Below, piece after piece: positions 39,060 to 49,759 of a stretch of 64,000 bases of DNA. A program made the position numbers and the translations under genes. Under the pieces are notes generated by a model. It was not told where the DNA came from and ran no database searches. It saw nothing but the letters and a program-made list of their open reading frames with translations. Numbering within the stretch: position 1 is the first letter of the stretch; each line of letters opens with the position of its first letter. Origin of the DNA: Marisa cornuarietis (Eukaryota; Mollusca; Gastropoda; Architaenioglossa; Ampullariidae); contig SMMW01000535.1 of assembly GCA_004794655.1 (NCBI GenBank), positions 2,790,001-2,854,000 of the forward strand, given 5' to 3'.

Positions 39060-39870
39060 TCGCACAAGGCGATGAAGGACCATGCTGGTTCACAGGTATA
39101 AGTCGTTGGGAAAAGGGGAACAACTAACAGATGCAGCGGTTGACAAGATTCGCCAGTTATGCCTGTCTTGCGCCTGCATGGAACGATCAGTCCAGTCCTT
39201 TTCGTTTGCAAGCCAGCTCTTCCCCTGTCCTCTTTCCACCTCGGTGTCGACTCCCTCCAATGTACTTTCAAGAACGTTTTAGGCAGTTTCATGACAGGTC
39301 ACCTGGCCGAACCAGTCCAGCTTACGCCGCTTGACTGTTGAGAGAATGGGTACCTGGAGTCCTACGAGGATGGCGACCGCGCAAACACGTTGGTTTTTAT
39401 GTTCCCTGTACGGACACTTGTTCTCGAATGCCCGCATTTTCCTCTCTGTATCAGCAGGCAAAGTCTACATCTCACATCTATACAAAAGGTTTGGAATTAT
39501 GAGGGACGCGCGCAATCTGTACGTGGTAGCAGACCTGTTGCTGTACTAGATCCTGTCCAGCCTGGTGACTGGCGTGTTGCGATCCTAATGTGGATGTCTG
39601 AAGTTTTGAACAAAGGCACGTGGCTTAAGGAGAGCAGCCGCTTATGTCTGGTAGCGTGGTGCTCAGTCACTTATCTTTCCTATTTATCTCTTTCTTTCTG
39701 TTTTGTAATAGAGGTGAGTCTCCGGCTACGACAGGTCAAGCAGTCCCCAGATATTCTTGGCGGTGGATATCTTGGAGACTAATCACTGTGTCTCTGGACC
39801 CTCCCTTTCCCCCTCTTCGTTATACTGTGTACAGCTCTCTCGACCTCTTTTCGTAGGACTGGAGGACTAG
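39060..39870 (-). mobile_element. LINE fragment: decayed reverse-transcriptase start and C-terminal domain
   Basis: Reading the minus strand from 39868, the start PPVLRKEVERAVHSI resembles the first reverse-transcriptase block (EVe.Av.sl..GK). From about 39490 comes LYRCEM-stop-TLPADTE, matching LYGCETWTL with a TGG-to-TAG stop. It continues ERKMRAFENKCPYREHK and VKRRKLDWFGQVTCHE, the usual RRKL.WFGHV.RH motif. After a frameshift it reads TLEGVDTEVERGQGKSWLAN, then EKDWTDRSMQ and NWRILSTAASV. This is the C-terminal layout of RTE-like and related non-LTR elements. Most of the central RT is missing, so the copy is internally deleted and inactive. Confidence 0.72.
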
Positions 39871-39874
39871 TATG

Positions 39875-42765
39875 TCTGCAGGCTCGTTGGTTATAGTCTG
39901 CAAGGTTTGGAGGATGATAACGTCCTCGTTATTTGGAAGATGAACTGGTCACTGCAATATTCAGTCTACTGGTTTAGTACTCGTTATTTTACAGCACTTG
40001 TATCATGTTTCTTTCTCTAAATGTCTACAAACACTTCCATGAATAGAAAAAGCAACACTGACGTCAGGATTGTACACAGACACGTTTACGTTGTGAAGGA
40101 TTAGCTAACAAAATACCAGGGGTATGCTAATGAGGCTTATCTGTGTACAAACGTGACGTCACGATTTTGACCTGTGTGAAGTCTGTGTATGGTAATGTTT
40201 GCAGGCGCGTATCTCGAGAACGGAAGGGAATTTACACATATTTATGTAAGTGGCATCTTGTGCCCAATTTTGGAGAAATTTATACTCCAGTAGTATACTG
40301 TAATGTATACTCCAGTAGTCCTTTAAGTTACTGTGACCACTCACAAGACGAGCCGACACTACTACTCACAGCGCTATAGTAACCTAGAGAGATCTAGCCA
40401 CAGGTGGTAAGCGTAGGAGTAGTGGTAATAGCAAGCGTAGGACGTGTGCGCGCATTGCTGCAAAAACCGTGAGATGCCAACAAGATGGCGTACACTGGCC
40501 GCAGTGTGTATTATCAGCAAACAAACAACTCATCCCAGAAGTTCTGACCGACACAAATCAAGAGAGCGGTTAGAATTCATCACAGTAGGTCTCCTCCGAT
40601 CGTTGACTCAGCAAATTGTGAACATCGACAATGTAAAAGCTAACTGCTTCACATCATTTTATTCAGTAAAAAAAAAACCAAACCTTTATTTCAGTTCATA
40701 GTGTTCACATTAAAGACACCTCAGATGCATACAAAGGCAAGCTGTCATCATGGCAGTTGCCAGAGTGAAGTGAAAGCGTGCAGTATTCGTTAAAAAAAGT
40801 CGACCATTCCCTACTTGATATTGCCACGCACAGACCGATCACCACGAGAGCTTCGTGATCACCGACTCCTGGCTTGACAGCACGCAGCGCTGCTGCAAAT
40901 TACGAGTCCGTTAGCCAGTGCATGTGCTGGCTTCAGCTATGTTCTGGTTAAGCCGGGGGTCGTAGTTATGAAGCGAGGGCAAGTCGTTACACTGGGGCAG
41001 CATGGGTAACGGACAAGCGTCTTACTTCGAAAATTAAAAAGCGGTGTTAAGACCCCAAAGATGTTGTTTTACCACAAAACCCGCAGTTAAAAGGCGGCGG
41101 CAAAGGTTACAAAGAAAAATGAATTTCATTGAGTTCTGGACACAGCTTTATAACTTCGAAAACAAGAAGCTTTACCCAAGTTTGCCCTGGAGAAACGACT
41201 TTCTGTCGCTTCATAACTACGGTCCAAGATGCTTAGCTTTACCTCCCCTTAGTCGCTATTAATCGTTTTCACAGAGAAAGAGAGAGAGAGTACGAGAAAA
41301 AAAAAACAAAGTGAAAATGCGACGAGAGAAAGAAATGTGTTTTATGGAGGTCTAAATGTTACACACGGAACCACGCTTCGTCTTTACGACTTGTTTTTCT
41401 TCCGCCCAAACACCTGATGATGGCGCGGAAATTTGAGTCAGCACAAGCAGAGCCCTGTACACTTTACTCAATTACATCCGAGGAATGAAAAGCTGTGCTG
41501 CAATGATAGCTTTGATAGCATCATGCCCAGCTCTTCTAAGGCAGCGAGCAAGTTTTACTGCAATTCACTGAGCTAGTAACCGCCAGCGATCCTATCATTA
41601 GCCAACATACGTGAGCTCTATTTCATCGGCGAGTATTACTTCTTCACCACTTTCGTTGAAATAGCGGGGTATTGGCGCAAAGGCCATGTCTTATTACTCC
41701 CAAGCAGTAGCAAAACAAATTAAAAAAAAGAGAGCGGAGGCAATAATGCGGAATTGGGTGACTGCTGGAAACGGTCAGTGCAGAGAACATTAATGACCTC
41801 AAACGCTTAAAGAAGGAAACAAACAGCACAGATATGGGCAAACGTTGCATCTGTTGATATGCTGAATAGCGGATGGAAAGATCTTAGTGCTGCTGTAAAC
41901 GACTGAACGACTCAGTCTAAGGAACCGTAAACTACTCTTAAACTTGGGAAGTTTTATGGAGACCACCAAGGCTGATACCTGAAAAGACAAAAAAGTGCCT
42001 GCTTGGCACGATGTACTTGAGAAAACCGGATACAATTCAGAACAGAACCACAATGTATCTAAAAGCCATCTTTTTTCTAGGTTTAGTTCCGAAAGGGCGT
42101 TTTTTTCCAAAATAAAAAGATAAAACAGCCCAGCGAAAGGAAAGATGAGCCAAGAACCTAAAGGCATCGTCTCGACTGACCTGCATGATTATCTTTCGTT
42201 TAAAAAATGCGGAAAAATCAATATAGTCTGGAAAAAAGCTTTCTGAACAGCAATAACTTCGACAGGAATAACACAAAAAATATAATTGAGTAAAGTGTAC
42301 ATGGTTCTGCTTGTGGTGACTCAAAAACAGTAAGCGAGTGAGACAAAGTGGAGAAAAATGATGAAGTAACTTTTCAACGATCAGCAAGACTGATCATAAG
42401 AATTTTTTACATGGATAGCTCACCTAACCATGCACCACGATAACAGGCTGAAACAATTTTGAGAAAAAAGAAATGCGACTTAACGAAGAATAGGATATTT
42501 GCAGTCAGATTAGAAGAAGACATCAAAGGGAATATCCCATCAGCACACAATGTCTGAATATGACAAGATTTCCGGGCAAAGGATAAAGCGAATACATGCT
42601 TGTGCATTCATTACTGGGTTCAGGACTACGAAGATTTCATGGTTTCGACAAAGCTGTCCTTCTTTTAGCGCTGAGCACAAACATCAATTTTCAAAATGCA
42701 ACCAAAGAAGAAAGAAAATTTCCTCGGGGCGAAAATTTCAACCAAGGGGAAAAAACCTGACGGAA
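39875..42765. other. No gene seen
   Basis: AT-rich sequence. A direct 14-bp duplication (TATACTCCAGTAGT) occurs at about 40279 and 40306. No recognisable protein. Confidence 0.55.
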
Positions 42766-42766
42766 A

Positions 42767-43129
42767 TCAAGTAAGGAGACCGCCTCTGTTGCTTTTTTTT
42801 TCTTTTTTTTCATGCTGTCTGTTACTTGTCGTAGCAGTGTCAGCTGGGTTTGCAGACTTGTCTGCTATGGTCTCTAGGTAGTTGCCTGATGGCAAGGATT
42901 TCCTGCTCAGAAGGAAGTGCCTCGCATGGTCTTCTTCCACGTGCCAGACATACTCAAACCCCGGAATGTAAATTCTTCTGTCTTCGTCAAACGAAATCAC
43001 ACACACGATCTGTCGAATTCTGGCATCAGAGGGATTACAGGTGATGGAGGGAAAGACGCACAAAGCAATGTTACTGGCGTGGACACAGGGCAACCGAATT
43101 TCAATGTAACACTGACTGCTTGAATACTC
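42767..43129 (-). other. Unassigned protein-like open frame, minus strand
   Basis: A 120-codon open frame. Its core reads QCYIEIRLPCVHASNIALC, then SITCNPSDARIRQIVCVISF, DEDRRIYIPGFEYVWHVEED and HARHFLLSRKSLPSGNY, and it ends in a lysine-rich low-complexity tail. Composition and charge distribution look like a real globular segment. Splice borders are not convincing: a weak CAAGCAG acceptor and a possible AA|GTAACA donor. A phrase like SANPAD recalls the NPAD motif near the end of some LTR-retrotransposon polyproteins, but this is too short to assign. An overlapping plus-strand frame also exists. Confidence 0.25.
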
Positions 43130-44260
43130 TTAAGGTATTAATTTATTTACAGTATGAACGCCAGCCCGAAATACTGTCTCGACAGCAATACACGTTACAT
43201 TAATGTGCATCATTCCTTAGAACAAAGGAAAGTACTCATGCCCTTTGTAGAATCCATCAAAAGGGCGGCATGAGAGCTCTGTCTACAGTCTCAATCATCC
43301 CGCTTCCGCCCTTAACAGTATATCACGGAACCTACATTTTTCTAATGGACTGCTGATGCACATCAAATGACCTACGGAGAGTCTTAACGATGGTGCGAGA
43401 TACCCGACACATCCGTTTTAGCGATGTGCTCCACGGTAACTGTATTCTGGATTTTATTTCTAGTAAATTTGTTTTCTAAACTTTTTAAAAGCAAAATGTG
43501 CATTTCATGTCAAATTAGGCAGACGTACTACTGCGTTTGAACACACGGGCACGCGCAAGGTCTGTTCTTAATCGGTCCGATGTAAACTAGCATTTGTCGG
43601 AGTTTGGCAAAGCTTTTACTTGCAGGATATATAAAAACTTTGCTAAACTTGGTCAGACGTTTGCCAACATTTGTCTGGTTAAAAACGGTCCTCATGGACT
43701 CACAAAAATGTATTTGGCCTGCTTGAGACACCAAATTCAAGAAAGAAAGAAAGAAAGAGAAAACACCTATTCACCATGTGCATTTGTAGTTAAGACCTAC
43801 GACGACTGATGGTGGTTGTCAGACGCAACTCTACACTGAAACTGAAACCTCCTCGCCACGCCGCAAACAACAGCATCCACTCGGCACGCAAACAGGTCGC
43901 CATGATGGTAGGCATTCAGAAAACGTCGGCAACTTTGTTCTGGACCGTATTTAGTCGGTCGTCAGCTATTACCTTCCTTCAGTTCGCCTTGGCGGCGACT
44001 ACTCCTTTCTTTTCACTGTTGGCTTCGAGACAAGTAGCAGCAGCATCTTGAAGCAGTAGGCCTGTCTGGGCGGTCTCTCCCGTCTCCGCGGAAAGACAGC
44101 ATGTTCCACACCGTCCCATCAGAGAGGGCGGTGTCCCTCTAGACTGCAGACTAATCGACCTCATTGCCTCAGCACTAATAGCTGAAACTCTGCCAATGTC
44201 TGGGGTTCTCATTCTGACGCCACTGTCGATAGCAGCCTGAAAGAAAGGGGGCCCCTGTAG
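43130..44260. other. No gene seen
   Basis: Mixed sequence. At 43596-43655 there is an imperfect hairpin built on TTTGGCAAAG, followed by TTTGTCTGGTTAAAAACGG, which also occurs near 53855. No exon was assigned. Confidence 0.5.
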
Positions 44261-44261
44261 A

Positions 44262-44273
44262 GGTCACGTGACC
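44262..44273. promoter_or_regulatory. Perfect 12-bp palindrome GGTCACGTGACC (E-box / CLEAR-type site)
   Basis: The palindrome contains GTCACGTGAC, the extended E-box bound by TFEB/MITF/USF-class bHLH-ZIP factors (family knowledge). About 85 bp downstream is an AAAAGATGGACGCGG start-like context, whose frame (MDADALSAIHSQMLLMEKLC) stays open for about 39 codons. A good acceptor-like sequence (TTACTTACTCTTCACAG) lies at about 44457, but no GT donor occurs between them, so no exon-intron structure can be built. Regulatory function is speculative. Confidence 0.2.
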
Positions 44274-44279
44274 GGCGTT

Positions 44280-45535
44280 TTAGCTCTCCGAGTAGGTCTT
44301 AAGACATGTGCTCCGTTAGCTGCTGGTGGCTGGGATATAGTCATAAATGTAGAAAAGATGGACGCGGACGCTCTCTCTGCTATCCATTCCCAGATGCTGC
44401 TAATGGAAAAGCTTTGCTTTTTCCACTTTTCTTCTAAATTTACTTACTCTTCACAGGTGGCCAGCACGCGCTAATGGAAAATGACACTCCCACCCACCTC
44501 GAACCTGTCACAGTAGTTTTTGTGAACACTTCAAAGACACTGGTTTCTTTTGCTGGTAGCCATTGTTTACGAGACTCTCGTGCACACAGCATATTTGGCT
44601 GTGACTTTTTAAACAGCACATGGCAAAGCTTACATCTTCCGAATGTCCACGAGCCGTGATTTGTGACCTTACGAAGCCTGATCCGGAAGTGCAACGCATC
44701 TTCCTGTCCTTGCAATGAGCTGTAATAATCAAAATGCAGCGAACGACGGATCCATATCATTGCCGAATTCATGACAGACTATCGACAACTGATGATGTGT
44801 ATTTTTACAGCATAGTTTTGTAGGGTAGCAGGAACTCAGTGCACTTCCTGAGAGTGTGTGTTGTTGACAGGCTCCTTTCATGTCTAGCTGCACTTTGTGA
44901 TTCAGAGCTACAGGACTGCCTTCCGTGCTGATGCTCAATGTAGCTTAATGGTGGCTGCTGTTCGTCAACACTATCATTTGTTTTACCTCCTTCCCTTGGG
45001 TTTGACTGTTCAGCAGGTGCAGTTTTAAAAAAAACTACTAATTTGTTTTGTGTACTATTTTATCATTGATTTACATAAGTTAAACATCTAAGTTTTATTT
45101 TTTGGGGTTAAGGTAAATGTACACAAGGTTTTTACTTTGGCTCACATTTTGTAATGAACTTACCAGTCTTTCCCCAAATCAGATCACCTTCATGTCCCTT
45201 TCTTCAAACAGAATAAGAAGCCATGTGGACATAACATGTAACATGTGGACCTAGCATACAACAATGTATTTGCACAGAGTTCATTACCAAAAACGCGACT
45301 GACGACAAAAACAAAACAAAAAAACGAAGTCTAGAACAACGATAATGTGTATGATAATGTCTTTATGTGGTGTATCTGTAAGTTCACTGGTTATTCACAT
45401 GCACCATATGCATAGCACGGTCCTCACGCGTTTATGAAACAGAATTCCAAAAGCAGACAAGCAGCCGAGTCGCCAAGACGCTCCCTTCTGCATGACATCT
45501 CATCTGTCTCACTCCTTCATTCATATTTAGCAAAG
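44280..45535. other. No gene assigned
   Basis: Several overlapping open frames of about 60-110 codons occur on both strands at 44440-44940, but none shows a recognisable domain. The rest to 45535 is AT-rich and featureless. Confidence 0.45.
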
Positions 45536-45536
45536 G

Positions 45537-45742
45537 GCGGTTCTGTAGTCCAGTAGGTAACGCCCTTGAACTGGGACCAGAAAATGGCAGAATCCAAGCC
45601 CAATCGGGCTCTGCTTGTGACCGGAGAACTCACCATCCACCCAGTAACGAACGGGTGTCTGACTTTATCAGGGAAAGTAGAAGGTGCTGAAAAGAGAGGG
45701 TTGTGCCTATCTTTGATATGGTGCACCTTAGACAATAAAGTT
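45537..45742 (+). mobile_element. tRNA-derived SINE-like element
   Basis: The head contains TAGTCCAGTAGGTAACG, an A-box-like sequence. The body has an imperfect B-box region and the 3' module GGTGCTGAAAAGAGAGGG followed by TTGTGCCTA, then GACAATAAAG. The 3' module corresponds to the one in the element at 19108 (GGCAGCGAGGGAGAGGGG ... TACGCCTA), so the two likely share a SINE tail. Decayed. Confidence 0.5.
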
Positions 45743-45744
45743 AA

Positions 45745-46200
45745 TGCCAGTCATGGTTTGCTTGCATATATTACACATTGCAATACCATCAATGACTTCG
45801 TATATCTGTATGTCACAACGCTTTGAAAGCTTCTGTCGTGTACAAACATGGTATCTGCAACTTGAAAGTGAACTTTACCTGGCCAACGGTACTTGCGTCT
45901 ACTACCCACGCAGCCCGGAAATGACTTTCGGACCAACAAGTTTCTTTTGTTCTGAAGTAATTTGATTGACAAAGAATTGATGGACACACTAGGCGAACTT
46001 CTGTTCTGCGGAAAAACAAGTTTAAGCCTGGATTCTCTCGATGGCAAAACTCTTCCTAGATTCCTTGCCTCCTTGCCTTGCCAACCTCGACAAGCTGGCC
46101 GCCTCCATCACCTCTTTGCTCATTTGTCTCTTATCTGCAGCTCTTTATGATAATTAGCACGCCAGAACAAGAGAAGATTTTTTCATCTATATTTTGTCGA
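45745..46200. other. No gene seen
   Basis: Short overlapping frames only; no motif. Confidence 0.5.
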
Positions 46201-46204
46201 AGAT

Positions 46205-46560
46205 ACTATTTAATAATAATAATAATAATGCGAACTTATAGTGCGCAGAATCACGAATGAGATGGATCGCACTCTCTGCGCAGAACAATTTGATAAAAAG
46301 TAACATAAAACCAATAGACAGTGAGGTACACATAGGGACAATGAACAACAAGTCAGGAATAGTACTTTGTAAAAAGATATGTTTTAAGAGAGCGTTTGAA
46401 TGCGGCCTTGGAAGTGGAGTGGCGAATGTGGTGTGGAAGAGAGTTTCACTGCTGAGCAGCACTGAGGGAGAACATCCGTTGTCCGTATGTGACTGTCTTA
46501 GAGGGAGGGATAAAATGAGGGAGTCTGATGAGGATTCTCTAGCATGTACACATTTGTAAT
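46205..46560 (-). mobile_element. LINE 3' end with (ATT)n tail
   Basis: On the minus strand the conceptual reading is KTVTYGQRMFSLSAAQQ-stop-NSLP, followed by SKAAFKRSLKTYLFTKYYS and a stop. This is the standard C-terminal block of CR1/L2/Rex-type LINEs (yG.RaFs.aap.lWNsLP ... FK..LKTyLF). A 3' UTR follows, ending in (ATT)n at 46229-46211. The tryptophan of WNSLP is a stop here, so the copy is dead. The 225-residue minus-strand frame that spans this region (46187-46864) is in a different frame and is a shadow. Confidence 0.75.
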
Positions 46561-46984
46561 TACAGCAGACCGCGGTTAACTTCCAGACAGGAAGTACTTG
46601 CACTTGAGCAATAGAAACAAAGAGCAAATATGGCGGAACACCAAAACTGAGAGGAAAAACAAAGTAATTTAACTTCTTATGCAGTCCTGGTAAGCAAACG
46701 AGTAAATGGCAGCACAAAACTGCTTCTGGTCTCTTACTTCGGAAAAAGAAAACTATAAATAAAATCAAAATACTGGAGTTGTTCTTCCCTGCATGTTGAC
46801 ACAGAAGCTCAAATACATTTAGACTTTTTACTTGAAGATTAATAACTCCGTTCTTTATTAACAAAACTCTATGTTTATTTAAAACTTTTTTCTAGCAAAC
46901 CACGGCTGTAAACAAGATTACACTGGGTATGAAGTTACCAATGAGAACTCTGAGAACATGGGTTACAAAAGCCATATCCTGGTT

Positions 46985-47640
46985 AATACATTAAAAAGCT
47001 GTAATAATAATTAATAATAACAACAGGATTTGTAAAGATAAGTTCCCCATGGACACGAGGTCAATGGACTGCTTACGAAAGACAACAAACGAACCATGAG
47101 TCAACAATACAGAAACATTAACACCAGCAAACATAACACCATGAGTGATGAGCTGAGTAGTGGGCAGAACTGTACTCCCGATTGTGCAAGATATTTCTTA
47201 GAAAGGTTATGAGGCCAGATTTGAAGGCTTCGAAAGTAGGAACAGTCCAAAGAGAGGGCGGCAACATTCCAAACCGTGGGGCCAATGAAGCTAAGGAAGC
47301 GTCTACCTATTTTCTTCCGTCTGATGCGTGGCACAGTGGGAAGGGTAGCACAGGCAGACCAAAGAGACGGACTCGGGTGGCAAGGCGTCAGTAGGTCAGA
47401 CAGGTATGACGGGGAAGGCCGTGAAGTCAACGGTAGCACAGTGCGGCCATCTTGAAATCGATACGAGCTCGGACTGGCAGCCAGGGAAGCTAGGAAGGAG
47501 GGTGGTAGCATGGTCAACTTTTCACCTTAGGACAACAATACGAGCAGCATGAGTTTGAGCCCATTGAAGTTTGTCGAGTAGGCGGTTAGGAAGGTCGACA
47601 AAAGAGACTTCTTTGAAGAATTGAAAATCCTGATATTTCA
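46985..47640 (-). mobile_element. Second LINE 3' end with AAT-rich tail
   Basis: Minus-strand reading, with frameshifts: DLPNRLLDKLQWAQTHAAR, then LPWLPVRARIDFKMAALCYR, then PSYLSDLLTPC, then LPTVPRIRRKKIGRRFLSFI followed by GPTVWN. This is the ordered C-terminal signature of CR1/L2/Rex-type reverse transcriptase (LP.RLLDKLQ...AAR; LHWLPV..RI.FK; P.YLSDLL; vPr.r.k..G.RsFs..gP.vWN). The 3' UTR runs to an AAT-rich tail at about 47020-46985. It lies immediately next to another LINE 3' end on one side and the piggyBac element on the other. It is 5'-truncated or interrupted and inactive. Confidence 0.8.
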
Positions 47641-47697
47641 AGGCAAGTCCTCGCGAACATAGGGTATTTGCGTTGATCTTGAGAGTTAAGATCTTAA

Positions 47698-47710
47698 CCC
47701 TTTGAGGACC
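47698..47710 (+). repeat. piggyBac left terminal inverted repeat
   Basis: CCCTTTGAGGACC, directly preceded by TTAA; an exact inverse match to the right end. Confidence 0.93.
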
Positions 47711-47830
47711 GTAAGGATTAGGCGCATAAAATTTTAGTTATTTTGACATATTTAGCGGTAAAATGACGGGTAGATTCCAAAAAATGTTTGTTTGAAACCG
47801 ATATTCCGCATAGTTTTCGAGATACAGCAT

Positions 47831-47861
47831 GGGACAAATGCGTCCCTATGGTCCGCAAGGG
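47831..47861 (+). repeat. Internal near-copy of the piggyBac right terminus, close to the left end
   Basis: GGGACAAATGCGTCCC (47831-47846) then TAT and GGTCCGCAAGGG (47850-47861). The right terminus has GGGACAAATATGTCCC, TT and GGTCCTCAAAGGG in the same orientation. The left 164 bp are thus bracketed by inverted TIR-like sequences. Confidence 0.85.
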
Positions 47862-48010
47862 AAAAATATTAACTAAGGCGAGGTACGGGCTCTATCAATA
47901 TTTTTATTATCTGAATAGTGATCAAACATTGTACTGTTGTTATAGAACATCAGAAATGATATGGCACTGTGATGACAGCAAAAATCCACCTTTTATGCAT
48001 GTAATTTAAT

Positions 48011-49345
48011 TTATAAATGGTACTTCTCAAAGCAGTTGCGTGATATTGTGTAGCACAAGTGAACATGGCATACATCACACATATTGTCAGTCCTGTTTTC
48101 AATTTTGTCCTTTGCACATTGAGCACACGTCTTGGGTTTTTCTTCTTTGACCAACTTATACTCAGGTCGTGGAGTTAGCACGATCTTTTTGCCGCTTCGA
48201 ACAGGTCCTGATGGAATACTTTTCTTCCTGTTTGTATAATTTCCAATGAGGGCTCTTGCTACCATTTGTCTGTACTCAAGCTGTGATATCTCCTTGTATT
48301 CAGGACTGAATGCCTGATTCATCTGCGTATAAATACAGTGAGCGTTGATCACCACTATTCCCAACAAATTGAAAAATATTCGCAAGTAGTACTTCACCTT
48401 TGACCTTCGAATTTTTTCTGATCCATGAGATTGACGCCACCCATAAATTTGTTGTAAGCAACAACAATTTCAGGACAAGGCACAACAGCCTGTTGTTCAT
48501 CCACTTGACACCTGTAACATCATTTGCTGACAACATTAGACTTTCTCCACGTTTCATATCATTGTCTTTCTTGAGATCTTTTGGCATGTGTTTCCTATCA
48601 GCACCCACAGTTCTGCACAGGTATATTTCCTTTTCCTGTACCTTTATTGAAGCAATGGTGTATTGAAGAAGTTATCAGTGTAAACATCACAACACAAATG
48701 CTCAAGTGGTTTAGTCAGCATAACTTTCAATCCCTCTCCAAGTTCATATTCAGTTTCAGTTTTCTTTCCTGTGTACAAGTCTAATACATACAGGTAACTT
48801 GTCTTCAAATCACACCTACACCACATCTTGAATCCCCATTTTATTGGTTTGGTTTTTTATGTATTACTTGAATATGTTGTACCCCTTGAATTTTATTATG
48901 TGTTCATCAGCTGACTGGTGTTTGCTTGGGTTTCGTGTATTTTAGAAGCATCGATTGAAATGAGTGATCAGAGGCCGAACTATGAAAGCCCTATTAAAGT
49001 CGGGATCTGTTTTCGTAGGCATCTCTTCATTGTTTGCAAAGTTTCCGGCATGAAAGCGATGCCGAGGCCTCAAATTAGCAACGTATGACACCTGGAGATC
49101 AGGTTCAGCGGACCAGTAGTCTCTCAAGGACAGAACCACATGATATCCCATTACAAATTTAGTCCCAAGAACGCACGGATTTCTTGCACGTTAGTTTGTA
49201 AAGGAATCCCCTTCTTGGACAATTCATTTTGCTCAACAACAAAAGCTATCATGCCATCAGAATCACAGGATTTCTCAAATATCTCAAAGGCATTGGGTTT
49301 TTCCTTTCTGTCAGCATCTATTGCTGTATCTATTGCAAAAACACG
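48011..49345 (-). pseudogene. piggyBac transposase pseudogene (DDE_Tnp_1_7-type with C-terminal zinc-binding domain)
   Basis: Minus-strand pieces in order: IFEKSCDSDGMIAF...EIRAFLGLNL; after a one-base loss at about 49153, VMGYHVVLSLRDYWS; SADEHIIKFKG with first catalytic Asp; WGFKMWCRCDLKTSYLY; VYTDNFFNTPLL with second Asp; DRKHMPKDLKKD; VKWMNNRL; YNKFMGGVNLMDQ, where the third catalytic Asp of GGVD is Asn; YYLRIFFNLLGIVVINA; and a C-terminal cysteine-rich domain CAQCAKDK...CDVCHVHLCY ending NCFEKYHL. At least two in-frame stops (after NRCF and after NIFK) and several frameshifts break it. The usual acidic N-terminal region is not visible. It is clearly inactive and there is no sign of domestication. 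Confidence 0.88.
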
Positions 49346-49741
49346 AAAGATAAAGAAGCAGCATAAAAGTTTCCTTATGGTCTGTAGGGACATATATGTC
49401 CCACGGCAAAAAATAAAATAATTTTCGAAAACCAGCAAAAAATTCTGAAACAAAAATATTAATACATTACATAAGTGACATCCCAGAACAAAACCAATGG
49501 CAGTTTGTCCTCTTGGCACATTGTTTGTTTTATAAATAAAATCAAATTTCAGTTTCGCGGATGGTCTTCAAATTGAAAATTCCTCTAAATCTGACAAAAA
49601 AACTAATGCACATATATTGAAACCAGCCTTATTTATATAAAGTCAGTGACCTGCTGAGTGGTTTAATACAAATTTGACTGCTCTAAGTTGTTGCAGTTGC
49701 ATCTGGCGTCCATTTAAAAGTATGGGACAAATATGTCCCTT

Positions 49742-49754
49742 GGTCCTCAAAGGG
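49742..49754 (-). repeat. piggyBac right terminal inverted repeat
   Basis: GGTCCTCAAAGGG followed by TTAA, preceded by the palindrome GGGACAAATATGTCCC at 49724-49739. Confidence 0.93.
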
Positions 49755-49759
49755 TTAAG

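Larger units (their letters stand above)
47694..49758 (-). mobile_element. piggyBac-superfamily DNA transposon, complete ends, dead transposase
   Basis: The element spans 47698-49754 (2057 bp) and is bounded by perfect 13-bp terminal inverted repeats: CCCTTTGAGGACC on the left, GGTCCTCAAAGGG on the right. Each is flanked by TTAA (47694-47697 and 49755-49758), the piggyBac target site. A transposase relic lies on the minus strand inside. The left end contains an extra copy of the right-end sequence at 47831-47861. Cut-and-paste transposition with precise TTAA excision is family knowledge. Perfect TIRs with a decayed ORF suggest either moderate age or mobilisation in trans. Confidence 0.92.

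Noticed and set aside
46187..46864. 225-residue minus-strand open frame
   Set aside because: It overlaps the LINE 3' end, but the recognisable LINE peptide (YGQRMFS...SLKTYLF) is in another frame. The rest is Leu/Ser-rich with no motif.
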